A stretch of DNA of 64,000 nt from a virus: the IMG/VR virus record IMGVR_UViG_3300012984_000568, positions 20,373-84,372 of that record; one strand, given 5' to 3'. The position numbers and the translations under genes were made by a program. Shown piece after piece: positions 56,943-64,000 of this stretch (position 1 is its first letter; every line of letters starts with the position of its first letter). The notes beneath the pieces are model-generated. The model was not told where the DNA came from. It worked only from the letters and a program-made list of their open reading frames with translations, and made no database searches.

Positions 56943-57115
56943 GTCAATTTCTCCAATTGCTCGATGAATGCGCGCCACTCGGCAGCGCGCTCCGGATGTC
57001 CCCACCGCTCGCACTCGCGCATCGACGCTCGAGCGTGTGAGAGGGTGATGTCGAGTGGCGTGCCCCACTCTCGTGTCTGTTGCTGATTCCCACTTTGCTC
57101 CTCACTCAGCCGCAA
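56939..57115 (-). CDS. Small hypothetical protein (58 aa)
   Basis: Start taken as TTG 57115 because GAGGAC lies ~8 bases upstream and it overlaps the preceding gene by 14 bases; an internal ATG near the C-terminal helix is possible. Helical (DITLSHARASMRECERWGHPERAAEWRAFIEQLEKL). Function unknown. Confidence 0.4.
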   Translation of the reverse strand: MRLSEEQSGNQQQTREWGTPLDITLSHARASMRECERWGHPERAAEWRAFIEQLEKLT

Positions 57116-57968
57116 CGGTGTCGTCCTCGAACACGAGCGCATCGAGCAACCGCGTAAGGCGATAGACGTCCGCGGCGGTGAGGTTTTCCGGCAGCACAAG
57201 GCTCGCTACGAAGTCGCGGCGCAGCGGGAACTCGTAGGTTTTCGGCGTTGCCGAGCTGGTCAGCGCGGGCGACGGCGCGGGGCGCTCGGCGCTTCCGGTG
57301 CGCGGGGCGCTCTGCGCTTCCGGTGTGGGCGCTGGCACCGCGCCTGACTTAACCGCTTGGCAAATTTTGCAGCGGCGATTGCGCCCAGTCTTTGCATTGC
57401 TGTTCAGCGAGAAGGCCAGGACGTTGTCCTCGTGCCCGCATTGCGGGAACCGCACTCTGCACAACTGGCCGGCGCCTTGGCTGGGAAGGCCGGCTAGGAC
57501 GATGACGCCTGCAATCTCCTTTCCGACCATCACGCCTTCGATGTCGATGGGTCTTCTTGACATGGGCTCCTCGTTCTTCGTCGCTAGTTGTGGTGGCTTC
57601 GTGGTGAACGCCGGCGGCGGGACAGCCGGTGCCGGCGATGGAACCGCGGCGAGCTCGAGCCCGATGATCGGCAGGGACGAGCGCGCTGAACGCGGGGCGC
57701 GCAGCGGGACGCCCGGCATGTGCTTGCGCGAGGCGCGTGCACCGGCGTGAGGGTCGACATCGACGTCTGCGGCGCGGCGCTTCACCTCGCGCCCGAGTTC
57801 GCACCCCTTGCAAAGCATGAGGTGGGCGGGCGGAAAGGCCGAATCAGCCTGCGCCTGGCGCGTGACGCACGAGCGCGCCAGCATGCCGCAGTTGTACGGA
57901 ACACAGCGGAACAGCTGCGCGCCCGTGGTGAGCTGCTCAACCGGCACCAGGGAGAGTGTCGCCGTCAC
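57102..57968 (-). CDS. Zinc-binding hypothetical protein (288 aa)
   Basis: ATG 57968 overlaps the methyltransferase stop. Three possible cysteine clusters: FRCVPYNCGMLARSC, LCKGCELG, and QCGHED...RCKICQ. Pro/Ala-rich linkers between them. The N-terminal VPYNCGMLARSCVTRQ resembles phage proteins with CxxxxxxC...C near methyltransferases. No catalytic motif. Confidence 0.5.
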   Translation of the reverse strand: MTATLSLVPVEQLTTGAQLFRCVPYNCGMLARSCVTRQAQADSAFPPAHLMLCKGCELGREVKRRAADVDVDPHAGARASRKHMPGVPLRAPRSARSSLPIIGLELAAVPSPAPAVPPPAFTTKPPQLATKNEEPMSRRPIDIEGVMVGKEIAGVIVLAGLPSQGAGQLCRVRFPQCGHEDNVLAFSLNSNAKTGRNRRCKICQAVKSGAVPAPTPEAQSAPRTGSAERPAPSPALTSSATPKTYEFPLRRDFVASLVLPENLTAADVYRLTRLLDALVFEDDTVAAE

Positions 57969-58738
57969 TGCGCACCTCCGGCCGCACGCGTTCGCGGCGC
58001 AACGCCGAAGCGCGGACTAGAGTCCCAACCCAGCGCCCGGCGCCCACAAGCTCGAGCAGCCTCGATCGTGCTCCCGCTGCCCGCGTACGGGTCGACTACG
58101 AGATCACCGTGGTTCGAGTACTGCCGCACCAGGTTGCAGAGCAGGTCGATCGGCTTTTGCTGTGGGTGCGCGCGGTGCTCGTTGTTCGTCGGCACCGTGC
58201 CGAAATGCAGGACCGAGCGCGGGTGACGGTCAGTTGCGCCGGCGCGCGACTTCGCTGTCTGCGCCATGCTCCCGTAGTTCTCGCTGCCCGTGGCAACGCC
58301 GGCGCCGACCGAGCTCACCGGCACGCCGGTCTCGACCATCTGCGGGTTGAACACCGTGGTCCCCTTGCGGGCGAAAATCAGGATGAACTCGTGCGCGCGA
58401 AGCGGTCGGTTCGCCGCGTTCAGGTGGCCGGTGGCGAGGGTCTTTTCCCACATGAGGTCGTAGCGGTAGGCCTTGGGTTGCGAGGCGATCACCGCGGCCG
58501 CGAAGCGGAGCGAGGACGTCATCAGCACGGCGCAGCCGGTCGCGCTCAGCGCGTGCCACACGGCAGGCCAGAAACGCGCGAAATCCGGGGCGCGATCGAA
58601 CTTGGCCGCGGTCTCGCCCGAGGGCAGGTCCGAGAGAATCAGCGCAGCGCTGCCGGCGCCGAGCGACTCGAGCCCCTCGATTCCGTCCCCGAGCTCGGGA
58701 GCGTAGAAGGGCAGGGGGCGGAGCTTGAGCTTAGGCAT
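57965..58738 (-). CDS. DNA methyltransferase, beta class, DLPSG-type (257 aa)
   Basis: Site-specific adenine-N6 or cytosine-N4 methyltransferase by motif order: catalytic motif IV LILSDLPSG (residues ~33-41), then later SAM-binding motif I VVDPYAGSGSTIEAARACGRRALGWD (~213-238), the IV-before-I order of the beta class. Between are WHALSATGCAVLMTSS, QQKPIDLLCNLVRQYS. No nuclease partner is present, so it likely protects phage DNA or controls genes. Target sequence unknown. Confidence 0.85.
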   Translation of the reverse strand: MPKLKLRPLPFYAPELGDGIEGLESLGAGSAALILSDLPSGETAAKFDRAPDFARFWPAVWHALSATGCAVLMTSSLRFAAAVIASQPKAYRYDLMWEKTLATGHLNAANRPLRAHEFILIFARKGTTVFNPQMVETGVPVSSVGAGVATGSENYGSMAQTAKSRAGATDRHPRSVLHFGTVPTNNEHRAHPQQKPIDLLCNLVRQYSNHGDLVVDPYAGSGSTIEAARACGRRALGWDSSPRFGVAPRTRAAGGAQ

Positions 58739-59168
58739 GCTCCACCGTCCCCACCTTGGCGCGAAGAGCGCGGAGCTCCGCGGCTACCTCTTTGACCCGG
58801 TCAAAATAGAACCCCTTTTCGGCCACGCCGCCGAACTCCTCAGCGATGAGTTCGCGCAGCTCGTCGAGCTCGATCGAATGGTAGGGGTCGTAGCCAAGCC
58901 CGAGATTCGGTGCCTCGACGCCATCAAACCGCCGCGCCGCATTCAGGACTGCGCAGACCAAGTCCTCGCATTGCTCGGTGGTCAGCGTTTCGTTCACCGC
59001 AACGCGGACGCCGGCGGCAACAACGCAAACACCCTTCGCCTCCGGTTGCGCGAGGTCGAGACCCAACTCTTGGGCATGCTCCGCCACGGAGGCCTTGAGA
59101 GCTGCGCGCTTTCGAGTTCGGCGCGCGGTGGCCAGGTCGACGAGTTCGCCAGGCTTGCGGTCGCTCAT
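58731..59168 (-). CDS. Hypothetical protein (145 aa)
   Basis: ATG 59168, ATGA overlap with the upstream methyltransferase-like gene and 8-base overlap with the downstream one. Basic helical N-terminus (LATARRTRKRAALKASVAEHAQELG), middle GVRVAVNETLTTEQCEDLVCAVL, and C-terminal helices (DELRELIAEEFGGV, FDRVKEVAAELRALRAKV). Lies between two methyltransferases; may be an accessory, unproven. Confidence 0.5.
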   Translation of the reverse strand: MSDRKPGELVDLATARRTRKRAALKASVAEHAQELGLDLAQPEAKGVCVVAAGVRVAVNETLTTEQCEDLVCAVLNAARRFDGVEAPNLGLGYDPYHSIELDELRELIAEEFGGVAEKGFYFDRVKEVAAELRALRAKVGTVEHA

Positions 59169-60169
59169 TCGCCCCTCGCTGGACCGAAAAGTGCGGCGTC
59201 AATGTGGTCGCGTGTCGGATGCTCAGTGGTTTTGGGCAAAAAAAGAGGCGCAGCTGCTCCCAGCGACTCCGGAGTACTCCCGCGACGCGCGTGTCGGCTC
59301 GAGCAGGGAGCGACGTCGCCCGCGCCGGCGGCAGCGGCGCGACCTGGATCCGGCGACGTTGCCGGCGCCGAGCGACGGTGCGCCACGGAGGCCTTCAGCG
59401 ACGTGTCGCCTCGATGGTGGAGCGACGTCCGCTTGAACTCGGCGAACGCGCGACCCACCACGCCAGTCCCAGGAAAGAGGTCGTCGAAGTCATCGCCGGG
59501 CGACGCGCCGAGCAGGCGGAACAGGAACGCGCAGAACGCAAGCGGCTTGCGCCCGGGCAGGGTGCCGCCGCCTCGCGCCGGCTGCGCCGATAGAAAGTCC
59601 GGAAACCCTGGGCGGCGCAGCCGAGCAGGCACGTAGATGATCGGCTCCCACGCGTTGTGCGCGCCGCGGGTCTTCGAGCTGACGCCGTGTGGCTTGCCCC
59701 ACGCGGCAACGCGGGCCTCGGGTGGGCAGAGGGGCAGTATGTGCCGCAGGGCCTTGGCGGAGGTCGATAACGCCCAGCCGTCGTACGTGACCAGCTTGGC
59801 GACGAGCGCCTCGTGGTCGACTTCACCGGCGTAGGTCGGTTCGTCGCGGTAGTACTTCCGCGACGTCCCAGGGTAGGGCGGGTCCCCGTAGCCGAGCCGC
59901 TTTGGCGTGTCGCCGAGGTCCTCCGCGACGCAGAGCTGGCGCATGCGCCACGCCGTCTGGCGGCACTTCTTCGAGCACCATCGGAACCGTTCCGCAGGAA
60001 GGGAAACGCCGCACCACAGGCAGCGTCGCTCCGAGCAGCTCTCGACGTCGCCCGCGGCCGCGCTGGCCTCGGGGCGTCCGCTCGAGCACCCAGCGACCCC
60101 GCGTCGCTCCGGTACCGCGGCGACGTCGTTCGGCGCCGTCGCGGTTGCCGTCGGCAGACGCGCGGTCAC
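59165..60169 (-). CDS. Zinc-ribbon DNA adenine methyltransferase-like protein (334 aa)
   Basis: Start chosen at GTG 60169 (GTGA overlap with the small membrane gene); the longer frame runs into it. Residues ~38-70 are a Cys4-type knuckle (CLWCGVSLPAERFRWCSKKC). Motif IV LGYGDPPYPG (~85-94) precedes motif I DDLFPGTGVVGRAF, the beta-class order of N6-adenine methyltransferases. GRKPLAFCAFLFRLLG lies just before motif I. Both ends are low-complexity and Arg/Ala-rich, with a ~24-bp near-direct DNA repeat (59301-59324 and 60033-60056). Target unknown. Confidence 0.7.
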   Translation of the reverse strand: MTARLPTATATAPNDVAAVPERRGVAGCSSGRPEASAAAGDVESCSERRCLWCGVSLPAERFRWCSKKCRQTAWRMRQLCVAEDLGDTPKRLGYGDPPYPGTSRKYYRDEPTYAGEVDHEALVAKLVTYDGWALSTSAKALRHILPLCPPEARVAAWGKPHGVSSKTRGAHNAWEPIIYVPARLRRPGFPDFLSAQPARGGGTLPGRKPLAFCAFLFRLLGASPGDDFDDLFPGTGVVGRAFAEFKRTSLHHRGDTSLKASVAHRRSAPATSPDPGRAAAAGAGDVAPCSSRHARRGSTPESLGAAAPLFLPKTTEHPTRDHIDAALFGPARGE

Positions 60170-60267
60170 GCCCACCCCCGAGCGACAGCGAAACGCAGCA
60201 CGGCTCGGCGAGTCCCCAAGTAGGCGGGGATACCCGTGAGCAGGGAGGCAGCGGTGAGCAGGATCAC
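60166..60267 (-). CDS. Tiny membrane protein (33 aa)
   Basis: GTG 60267 overlaps the preceding stop (GTGA) and its TGA overlaps the next start in the same way. Hydrophobic helix VILLTAASLLTGIPAYLG followed by basic RRAVLRFAVARGW. The double coupling makes it likely translated. Function unknown. Confidence 0.45.
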   Translation of the reverse strand: MILLTAASLLTGIPAYLGTRRAVLRFAVARGWA

Positions 60268-60545
60268 TGCTTCCTCCCGAGCTTGCCGGCGGCTCGAGCG
60301 CGCGAGAGCTTGTTGCGCAGCTTGGTGTCACTCGACTTCTGGAAGGTGGCGATCGTCTGTCGTGCGCTTGCCATTCCGCGGCCAAGGCACGCGGCGTAGG
60401 CGTCGCTCAGTATCGCGTCGGTTTTGACCCGTTTGCGCAGCGCGGCCTGACCAATGCCGACGAGCCGGCACGCGCCGGCGACGGACGGTGCCACGCGGAG
60501 CGCACGCGCGAGCTCGGTGGTGGAGTACTTCCGCGGAGGGGCCAT
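60264..60545 (-). CDS. Small HTH regulator-like protein (93 aa)
   Basis: TGATG start at 60545. RKYSTTELARALRVAPSVAGACRLVGIGQAALRKRVKTD is a helix-turn-helix of the type in small phage regulators (A-C-x-x-x-G-I-x-x-x-A-L-R-K-R). Basic C-terminus. Possibly an early regulator. Confidence 0.6.
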   Translation of the reverse strand: MAPPRKYSTTELARALRVAPSVAGACRLVGIGQAALRKRVKTDAILSDAYAACLGRGMASARQTIATFQKSSDTKLRNKLSRARAAGKLGRKQ

Positions 60546-61711
60546 CAGACTCGAGCCTCCGGGAACTGGCGAACGCGCAGCGACTCAGGCCACTCCGATG
60601 GGTCGCCGCCTTTCTTGTCGCGCAGCATGTGAGCGTGACGCGCCCAGCCCTTGATCGGGGTGACATGCTGACGCTGAAGCGACTCAAGTACCGCGGCCTT
60701 CGCTAGCTCAACGGTCGGCTCACTCGCGTTCTCACCGCCGGTGCCGCGGCGGTCCCAAGTGTGCCAAACACCGTTCTTCCAAACCGTCGCGAGTTCCGTC
60801 TTCTTGCCCATGCAGTCGACTGCGACGGCTTCTAGCGAGCCTTGCGAACGCACGTTGTCGCGCCACTCGACCCTCCAAGGCGCGAAGCAGTTGCCGCCGA
60901 GCTGCTTCACGAAACACGGAATCGCGTTCTCGCGGCACTCGTCCACGATGCTCTCGATCCAAGCCACATCGCACGGGCGCGATCCTGGGCCGCTCTCGCC
61001 GCCGATGATCACCCAATCAAGATGCAGGTGACCAGTGCCGCGGAGCCGCATCGGGCCAAGCATCGGCTCGATGCTGACGAAGTGAACCGCCGCGGGGCAG
61101 CCATGCACGAGCGTGGGCACGCGCGCGTTGTAGGTTTCCTGGTTCTCGGCGGAGGTGCCGAGGTGGACGTTTGGGATGGGCCAGCGTTGCGAGCCTCGAC
61201 CAGGAGCAAATGCCATCGCGCGCGCGGGGCGCGGCAACAGATTCAGCAGTGCGTCGTCGGCCAAACTCGCGCACCGGTCGATCGGTAGCGATTCAATGCC
61301 TGCGCCGCTGCCGTCGACCCACTTGAACCACTCGGCCGCCCGCTTCGGTTGCTTCGTGAGCACCTGAAACGTGTGCTGCGGACACGCCGCCATCACGCCG
61401 AACACCGCCGCGATCTCCTCGTTCGAAAGCGACGGGTGGAACAGGTCGCTCATGCTGTTCACGAAGATGCGGGCCGGCTTGCGCCACTTCATCGGGGCTG
61501 CGAGCTGGCCGGGGATGAAGCGCGCCACGCCGGTCCAATCGACCTTGCCGCGGCGGATCGTCGTCAGCCCCTCAAACGGTTTGCCGGCGCCTGAGAAACG
61601 GTGCGCCATGTTCATCGCGTAGCAGTTGTCGCAGCCTGCACTCACACGGGAGCAACCGCGCACTGGGTTCCAGGTGCGATCGGTCCACTGTATCGAGGTG
61701 AGCGCGCTCAT
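60545..61711 (-). CDS. Phage Gp37/Gp68-family protein (DUF5131), radical-SAM-like
   Basis: 388 residues from ATG 61711 (ATGA). N-terminal SIQWTDRTWNPVRGCSRVSAGCDNCYA has the family cysteines C20-x6-C27-x2-C30 expected to hold an iron-sulfur cluster. Conserved blocks follow: IFVNSMSDLFHPSLSNEEI, HTFQVLTKQPKRA, NVHLGTSAENQ, HFVSIEPMLGP, WVIIGGESGPGSRP and IPCFVKQLGG. The family is common in phages but its reaction is not established. It lies in the early operon. Confidence 0.88.
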   Translation of the reverse strand: MSALTSIQWTDRTWNPVRGCSRVSAGCDNCYAMNMAHRFSGAGKPFEGLTTIRRGKVDWTGVARFIPGQLAAPMKWRKPARIFVNSMSDLFHPSLSNEEIAAVFGVMAACPQHTFQVLTKQPKRAAEWFKWVDGSGAGIESLPIDRCASLADDALLNLLPRPARAMAFAPGRGSQRWPIPNVHLGTSAENQETYNARVPTLVHGCPAAVHFVSIEPMLGPMRLRGTGHLHLDWVIIGGESGPGSRPCDVAWIESIVDECRENAIPCFVKQLGGNCFAPWRVEWRDNVRSQGSLEAVAVDCMGKKTELATVWKNGVWHTWDRRGTGGENASEPTVELAKAAVLESLQRQHVTPIKGWARHAHMLRDKKGGDPSEWPESLRVRQFPEARV

Positions 61712-62124
61712 CGAACAACCGTCCCCTTCCAGCAGCACCACTGCCGGCCAGCTGTTTCACTGCAATACGCGCCGCACGGCAGCTCCGTGCAATTCGGGAA
61801 TTCGATATCAGGCGGCGCAACCACGAGCTGAACATTGGTGTTCCCGGGTGAGCAGTCCGGCAGAGCAGGGGTGGGCTCGTAGGTACCGCCGCACGCGGGC
61901 AGCGCGAGCAGCGTGGCACCCAATGCAAGCGCAGCGACGAGCCGAGCTCGGCGCTGGCGGTCGTCCAGGATAGCCGCCAACCGCAGCGAGCTCTGCGTCA
62001 AATCCTGGACGAGATTTCCCAGGATTTGCGCGCGCCGCCCTTGCCGCTGCTCGAAGGCCCTGGCGAGCGCAGCGCGCGGCGGATGCGAGTGCGTGATGAC
62101 GTCCCCTGGTTTGAACTGACTCAA
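61708..62124 (-). CDS. Membrane protein with internal lipobox-like segment (138 aa)
   Basis: Start chosen at TTG 62124: AGGAGGG lies just upstream and it overlaps the previous TGA. Residues 1-~60 are cytoplasmic-like and basic, ~65-82 hydrophobic ending LLALPACGG, and the rest Cys-rich (CSPGNTNV ... CTELPCGAYCSETAGRQWCCWKG). The LPAC looks like a lipobox, yet it is ~80 residues in, so the gene may be a fusion or the true lipoprotein start lies inside. Outer-surface role possible. Confidence 0.45.
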   Translation of the reverse strand: MSQFKPGDVITHSHPPRAALARAFEQRQGRRAQILGNLVQDLTQSSLRLAAILDDRQRRARLVAALALGATLLALPACGGTYEPTPALPDCSPGNTNVQLVVAPPDIEFPNCTELPCGAYCSETAGRQWCCWKGTVVR

Positions 62125-62495
62125 GACGCCCTCCTGACTGGCCACGCCTGCTCGAGCGCTGCGTCGACCTGGTCCTGGTCAATGCCGACTTCTTCGGCGA
62201 GAAATGCGCGAAGCACCGAGCGCTCCACTCTCGCTCTGCCGCGTGTGTATTGGACGAAGTCCAGGAGCTCCTCGACGCAACGCGGTGGTTGGTCAGCAGG
62301 CCGCGGGCCATGCCAAAACGACGAGTACTCGTACGCCAGTCCCTCGACCTCTTCAGCGGTGAGCGTTCTGCTCTGTCGCGGGTTTCCCTGGGTGATGCCC
62401 ACGCACGGAAGGAGCTTGTTCCAGCAGCCAGCGCGCAGGCAGTAGTCGCACACCACGACCTCGGCAGGCGCGGGCAAGTGGTCGGGCAGCTTCAC
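62121..62495 (-). CDS. Hypothetical protein (124 aa)
   Basis: GTG 62495 from a GTGA overlap. VVVCDYCLRAGCWNKLLPC is a Cys-containing segment, then LTAEEVEGLAYEYSSFW and a C-terminal helix bundle (CVEELLDFVQYTRGRARVERSVLRAFLAEEVG). No known family recognised. Confidence 0.5.
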   Translation of the reverse strand: MKLPDHLPAPAEVVVCDYCLRAGCWNKLLPCVGITQGNPRQSRTLTAEEVEGLAYEYSSFWHGPRPADQPPRCVEELLDFVQYTRGRARVERSVLRAFLAEEVGIDQDQVDAALEQAWPVRRAS

Positions 62496-62626
62496 CGCGC
62501 CCTCCGATCACGCCGCTCGAGCCGCTCAGCGGCAACCATCGCCACCAGCGTCAGCGCTCCCAGCACCAGGCCGAGAGCGCCGAGCGCTGCGACGGCAACA
62601 CCCACCTTTGCTCTGTGCGCGATCAT
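62492..62626 (-). CDS. Small membrane protein (44 aa)
   Basis: ATG 62626 in an ATGA overlap with the nuclease gene; its TGA overlaps the next GTG. MIAHRAKVGVAVAALGALGLVLGALTLVAM is one long transmembrane helix, followed by a basic Arg-rich tail (RLERRDRRAR). Likely a phage inner-membrane protein of unknown role. Confidence 0.5.
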   Translation of the reverse strand: MIAHRAKVGVAVAALGALGLVLGALTLVAMVAAERLERRDRRAR

Positions 62627-63495
62627 TGAGCAGCCTCCATTTCGACCAAGCCAAGCGCTGCCGCTGCTGACTTCAGCACCTTCGCTTCTTGTCGCAGAGT
62701 TTCAGCCGCTGACTTGGATTGCCGCTCGATGCGGTCCGCGGCTTGCTCGAGCTCGGCAATTGGGTCGGCTTTGTGCCCAAAGCGGCGGACCTTCATCAGG
62801 TCGTCAACGGCCTTGCCGATGTTTCCCGCATCCCAGCTGTTGATTTTGAGCCCGGAGAGCTTCTCGAATTCATCGAGATTCGACTGCAGCATTTCCAGCG
62901 CGCGCTGTGTGTTGGCGAGCTTCGCAACGTGCTCCTCGGGACCGCGCTTCTCGCCGAGCTCGATGCCCTCTCGCTTCGCCACCGCGATGGATCGGTCGAG
63001 GCCTTCGCTCGCTCGACGGAGCAGAGCCGCTACGAAACTGCGGGTCAGCGCCTCCGGCTCGAGCTTCGGTGCTTCGGTCTTGCAGACCATCTTGTCGCCC
63101 TTGAGCACCAGCAGGCCCCAGTTCGCGGGGAGCTCGCCGGGCTGCACGATCGACTCGTCGCCGGCGGCCAGCCACCAGCGGTCGCAGTACTTCGCGATCG
63201 CGTCGGCCTTTTTCGGATTCTTGAGCTCGCTCAGCCAGTCCGAGCGCGAGACCTTGATTTCGATGCCCTCGATCAGCAGACCGCGCGAGGGCCAGAGCCC
63301 AACTGCGACGGCGTCAGCGTGACGAGCGACGCCGGCGCCCGTGGCATTGCCGACCTCCTCGAAGAAACCGAACGCACCATTGGGGTAGCGCAATCGCAGG
63401 GCTGCTTTGACGTCGACGGCGGTGGCTCGCGTTGCCGATTTCTTCCCCTCATTTGAGGGAGCAAAACCGGAACCGGCGGCCTTCTTGGCGCTCAC
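62623..63495 (-). CDS. MmcB-like PD-(D/E)XK nuclease protein (290 aa)
   Basis: GTG 63495 overlaps the preceding stop. N-terminal ~130 residues: VKAALRLRYPNGAFGFFEEVGNATG, RHADAVAVGLW with Asp61, then GIEIKVSRSDWLSELKN with Glu79-Ile-Lys81, the ExK core of PD-(D/E)XK nucleases. KADAIAKYCDRWWLA and LPANWGLLVL follow as in MmcB-type DNA-repair nucleases. C-terminal ~130 residues are helical (EKLSGLKINSWDAGNIGKAVDDLMKV). Probably DNA processing early in infection. Confidence 0.7.
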   Translation of the reverse strand: MSAKKAAGSGFAPSNEGKKSATRATAVDVKAALRLRYPNGAFGFFEEVGNATGAGVARHADAVAVGLWPSRGLLIEGIEIKVSRSDWLSELKNPKKADAIAKYCDRWWLAAGDESIVQPGELPANWGLLVLKGDKMVCKTEAPKLEPEALTRSFVAALLRRASEGLDRSIAVAKREGIELGEKRGPEEHVAKLANTQRALEMLQSNLDEFEKLSGLKINSWDAGNIGKAVDDLMKVRRFGHKADPIAELEQAADRIERQSKSAAETLRQEAKVLKSAAAALGLVEMEAAQ

Positions 63496-63710
63496 TGGGC
63501 ACCTCGGGCTTCCTCGGCCTCAAGGGCGGGGATGAAGTTGTCGAGCATGTCCCGCCAGAAGCGGGCCTGGGCGGCGGTCAGCTTCAGCCGCTCAACCGGG
63601 GCGGGGAACATGACGCAGAGCACCCCGTCCTGGAGCTCAGCGTAGGTGTGCCGGCGGCTACCGAGCCGGCGGGCGCGCTCCGTCTCGAGGTCGATGACGA
63701 CGCGCGGCAT
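63492..63710 (-). CDS. Small hypothetical protein (72 aa), first leftward gene
   Basis: ATG 63710 with GGAGG nine bases upstream. MPRVVIDLETERARRLGSRRHTYAELQDGVLCVMFPA then a helix KLTAAQARFWRDMLDNFIPALEAEEARG. It begins the leftward chain of coupled genes; the dyad at 63804-63845 lies ~95 bases upstream. Function unknown. Confidence 0.55.
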   Translation of the reverse strand: MPRVVIDLETERARRLGSRRHTYAELQDGVLCVMFPAPVERLKLTAAQARFWRDMLDNFIPALEAEEARGAQ

Positions 63711-63803
63711 CAGCCGACCTCCGGGAGGACGCCGACTTTGTGGGCCGCAAACACGAGTCCCCACGCCTCGACACTAAGGCGCGTGTCTATTGGGCGCGGC
63801 GAT

Positions 63804-63845
63804 GCGCCAATGCACGCGGATTCACTTGTCCGCGTACTTTGGCGC
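63804..63845. promoter_or_regulatory. 42-nt two-part dyad near the tmRNA end
   Basis: GCGCCAA-TGC-ACGCGGA-8-TCCGCGT-ACT-TTGGCGC: two nested 7-bp perfect arms separated by 3-base spacers, centred at 63824-63825, between the tmRNA and the first leftward gene. No T-tract on the minus strand. It may be an operator at the early leftward promoter or a terminator-like stem for the tmRNA. Confidence 0.55.
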
Positions 63846-63882
63846 GTTTCGCTATCGTCGCTTAATTCTCGCTCTGTCTCAG

Positions 63883-63905
63883 TGGAGGCGCCGGGAATTG
63901 AACCC
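63883..63905 (-). other. Candidate phage attachment site in the tmRNA 3' end
   Basis: The phage genome begins right at the T-arm/acceptor end of the tmRNA, a common integration target. The duplicate core at the other end of the prophage is outside the window, so the boundary is assumed, not measured. Confidence 0.35.
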
Positions 63906-64000
63906 GGGTCCGCGAGGCATCGAGACAACCTTCGTTCACGTGCGTAGCCGGTGGTTGCCCCCGCCGGCAGGAGTTCGTGGATTCGGCCACGACCTAGCCT
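63883..64000 (-). ncRNA. ssrA: Transfer-messenger RNA, 3' part
   Basis: On the minus strand the last ~118 bases read into a tmRNA end: T-arm with CCGGG-TTCAATT-CCCGG, then acceptor strand GCGCCTCC and discriminator A; the CCA is not encoded. Preceding bases form the pseudoknot region. The 5' end and tag codons are beyond the right edge. tmRNA rescues stalled ribosomes; here it marks the host junction. Confidence 0.8.

Noticed and set aside
63710-63928. 72-codon minus-strand frame starting in the tmRNA
   Set aside because: Its start lies in the tmRNA T-arm (typical MSRCLADPGSIPGAST artefact).

Overview
The window is a temperate-type tailed-phage genome (prophage) read into the 3' end of a bacterial tmRNA gene. 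GC is high, small genes are packed with ATGA, GTGA or TGATG overlaps, and almost everything reads in two convergent blocks. The host is most likely a high-GC myxobacterium-like deltaproteobacterium (Myxococcota). This is an inference from base composition and from a Gly/Ser-rich lipoprotein cargo gene of a style common there. No host gene other than the tmRNA is present, so the host call is weak. No integrase, repressor or att duplicate is visible; the other phage end lies left of the window.

Layout. Positions 1-9230 (+) hold about 25 very small, translationally coupled accessory genes: several zinc-ribbon proteins (one Lar-like), an RyR-domain protein, an Ead/Ea22-like protein, a coiled-coil protein, a winged-helix-like protein and small membrane proteins. 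This block meets the leftward block at 9.23 kb, where the two stop codons share a CTAG. Everything else except one lipoprotein gene is on the minus strand. Read in the direction of transcription (right to left) it runs as follows. Positions 63.7-47.1 kb are early and DNA-metabolism genes: PD-(D/E)XK nuclease, Gp37/Gp68 (DUF5131) protein, two beta-class DNA methyltransferases, a RusA-like resolvase, a replication-organizer-like protein, an ARC/Mpa-like AAA+ unfoldase and many small membrane or zinc proteins. Positions 46.6-36.4 kb are a lambda-like head module: minor tail Z-like protein, small and large (GpA) terminase, gpW-like, portal, S49 protease with nested scaffold, decoration, capsid and connectors. 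Positions 36.4-23.2 kb are a Mu/P2-like contractile tail: sheath, tube, frameshifted assembly chaperone, tape measure, gpN/gpP/gp45/gp46/gp47/gp48-like baseplate. Positions 23.2-14.5 kb are tail fibres and adhesins: LamG and SGNH-hydrolase proteins, beta-propellers and a 1003-residue fibre with long tandem repeats. Positions 14.4-9.6 kb are a lysis region with a GH25 muramidase, several membrane proteins or lipoproteins and a HExxE protein.

The phage is therefore a mosaic myovirus with a lambda-type head on a Mu-type tail. Points worth a second look: (1) a proteasome-activator-type AAA+ ATPase (coiled coil, two OB-like segments, AAA) in a phage operon; (2) a tape-measure frame broken by a single in-frame TAG; (3) an RSLAxSGA tandem-repeat fibre whose motif recurs at the start of the adjacent beta-propeller protein; (4) a lipoprotein gene inserted antisense in the baseplate/fibre operon; (5) perfect 23-bp inverted repeats flanking one small gene in the lysis region; (6) GGTTAAC iterons before the terminase genes; (7) a 42-nt two-part dyad just downstream of the tmRNA.

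All calls rest on reading motifs, gene order and overlaps by eye; no database search was run.
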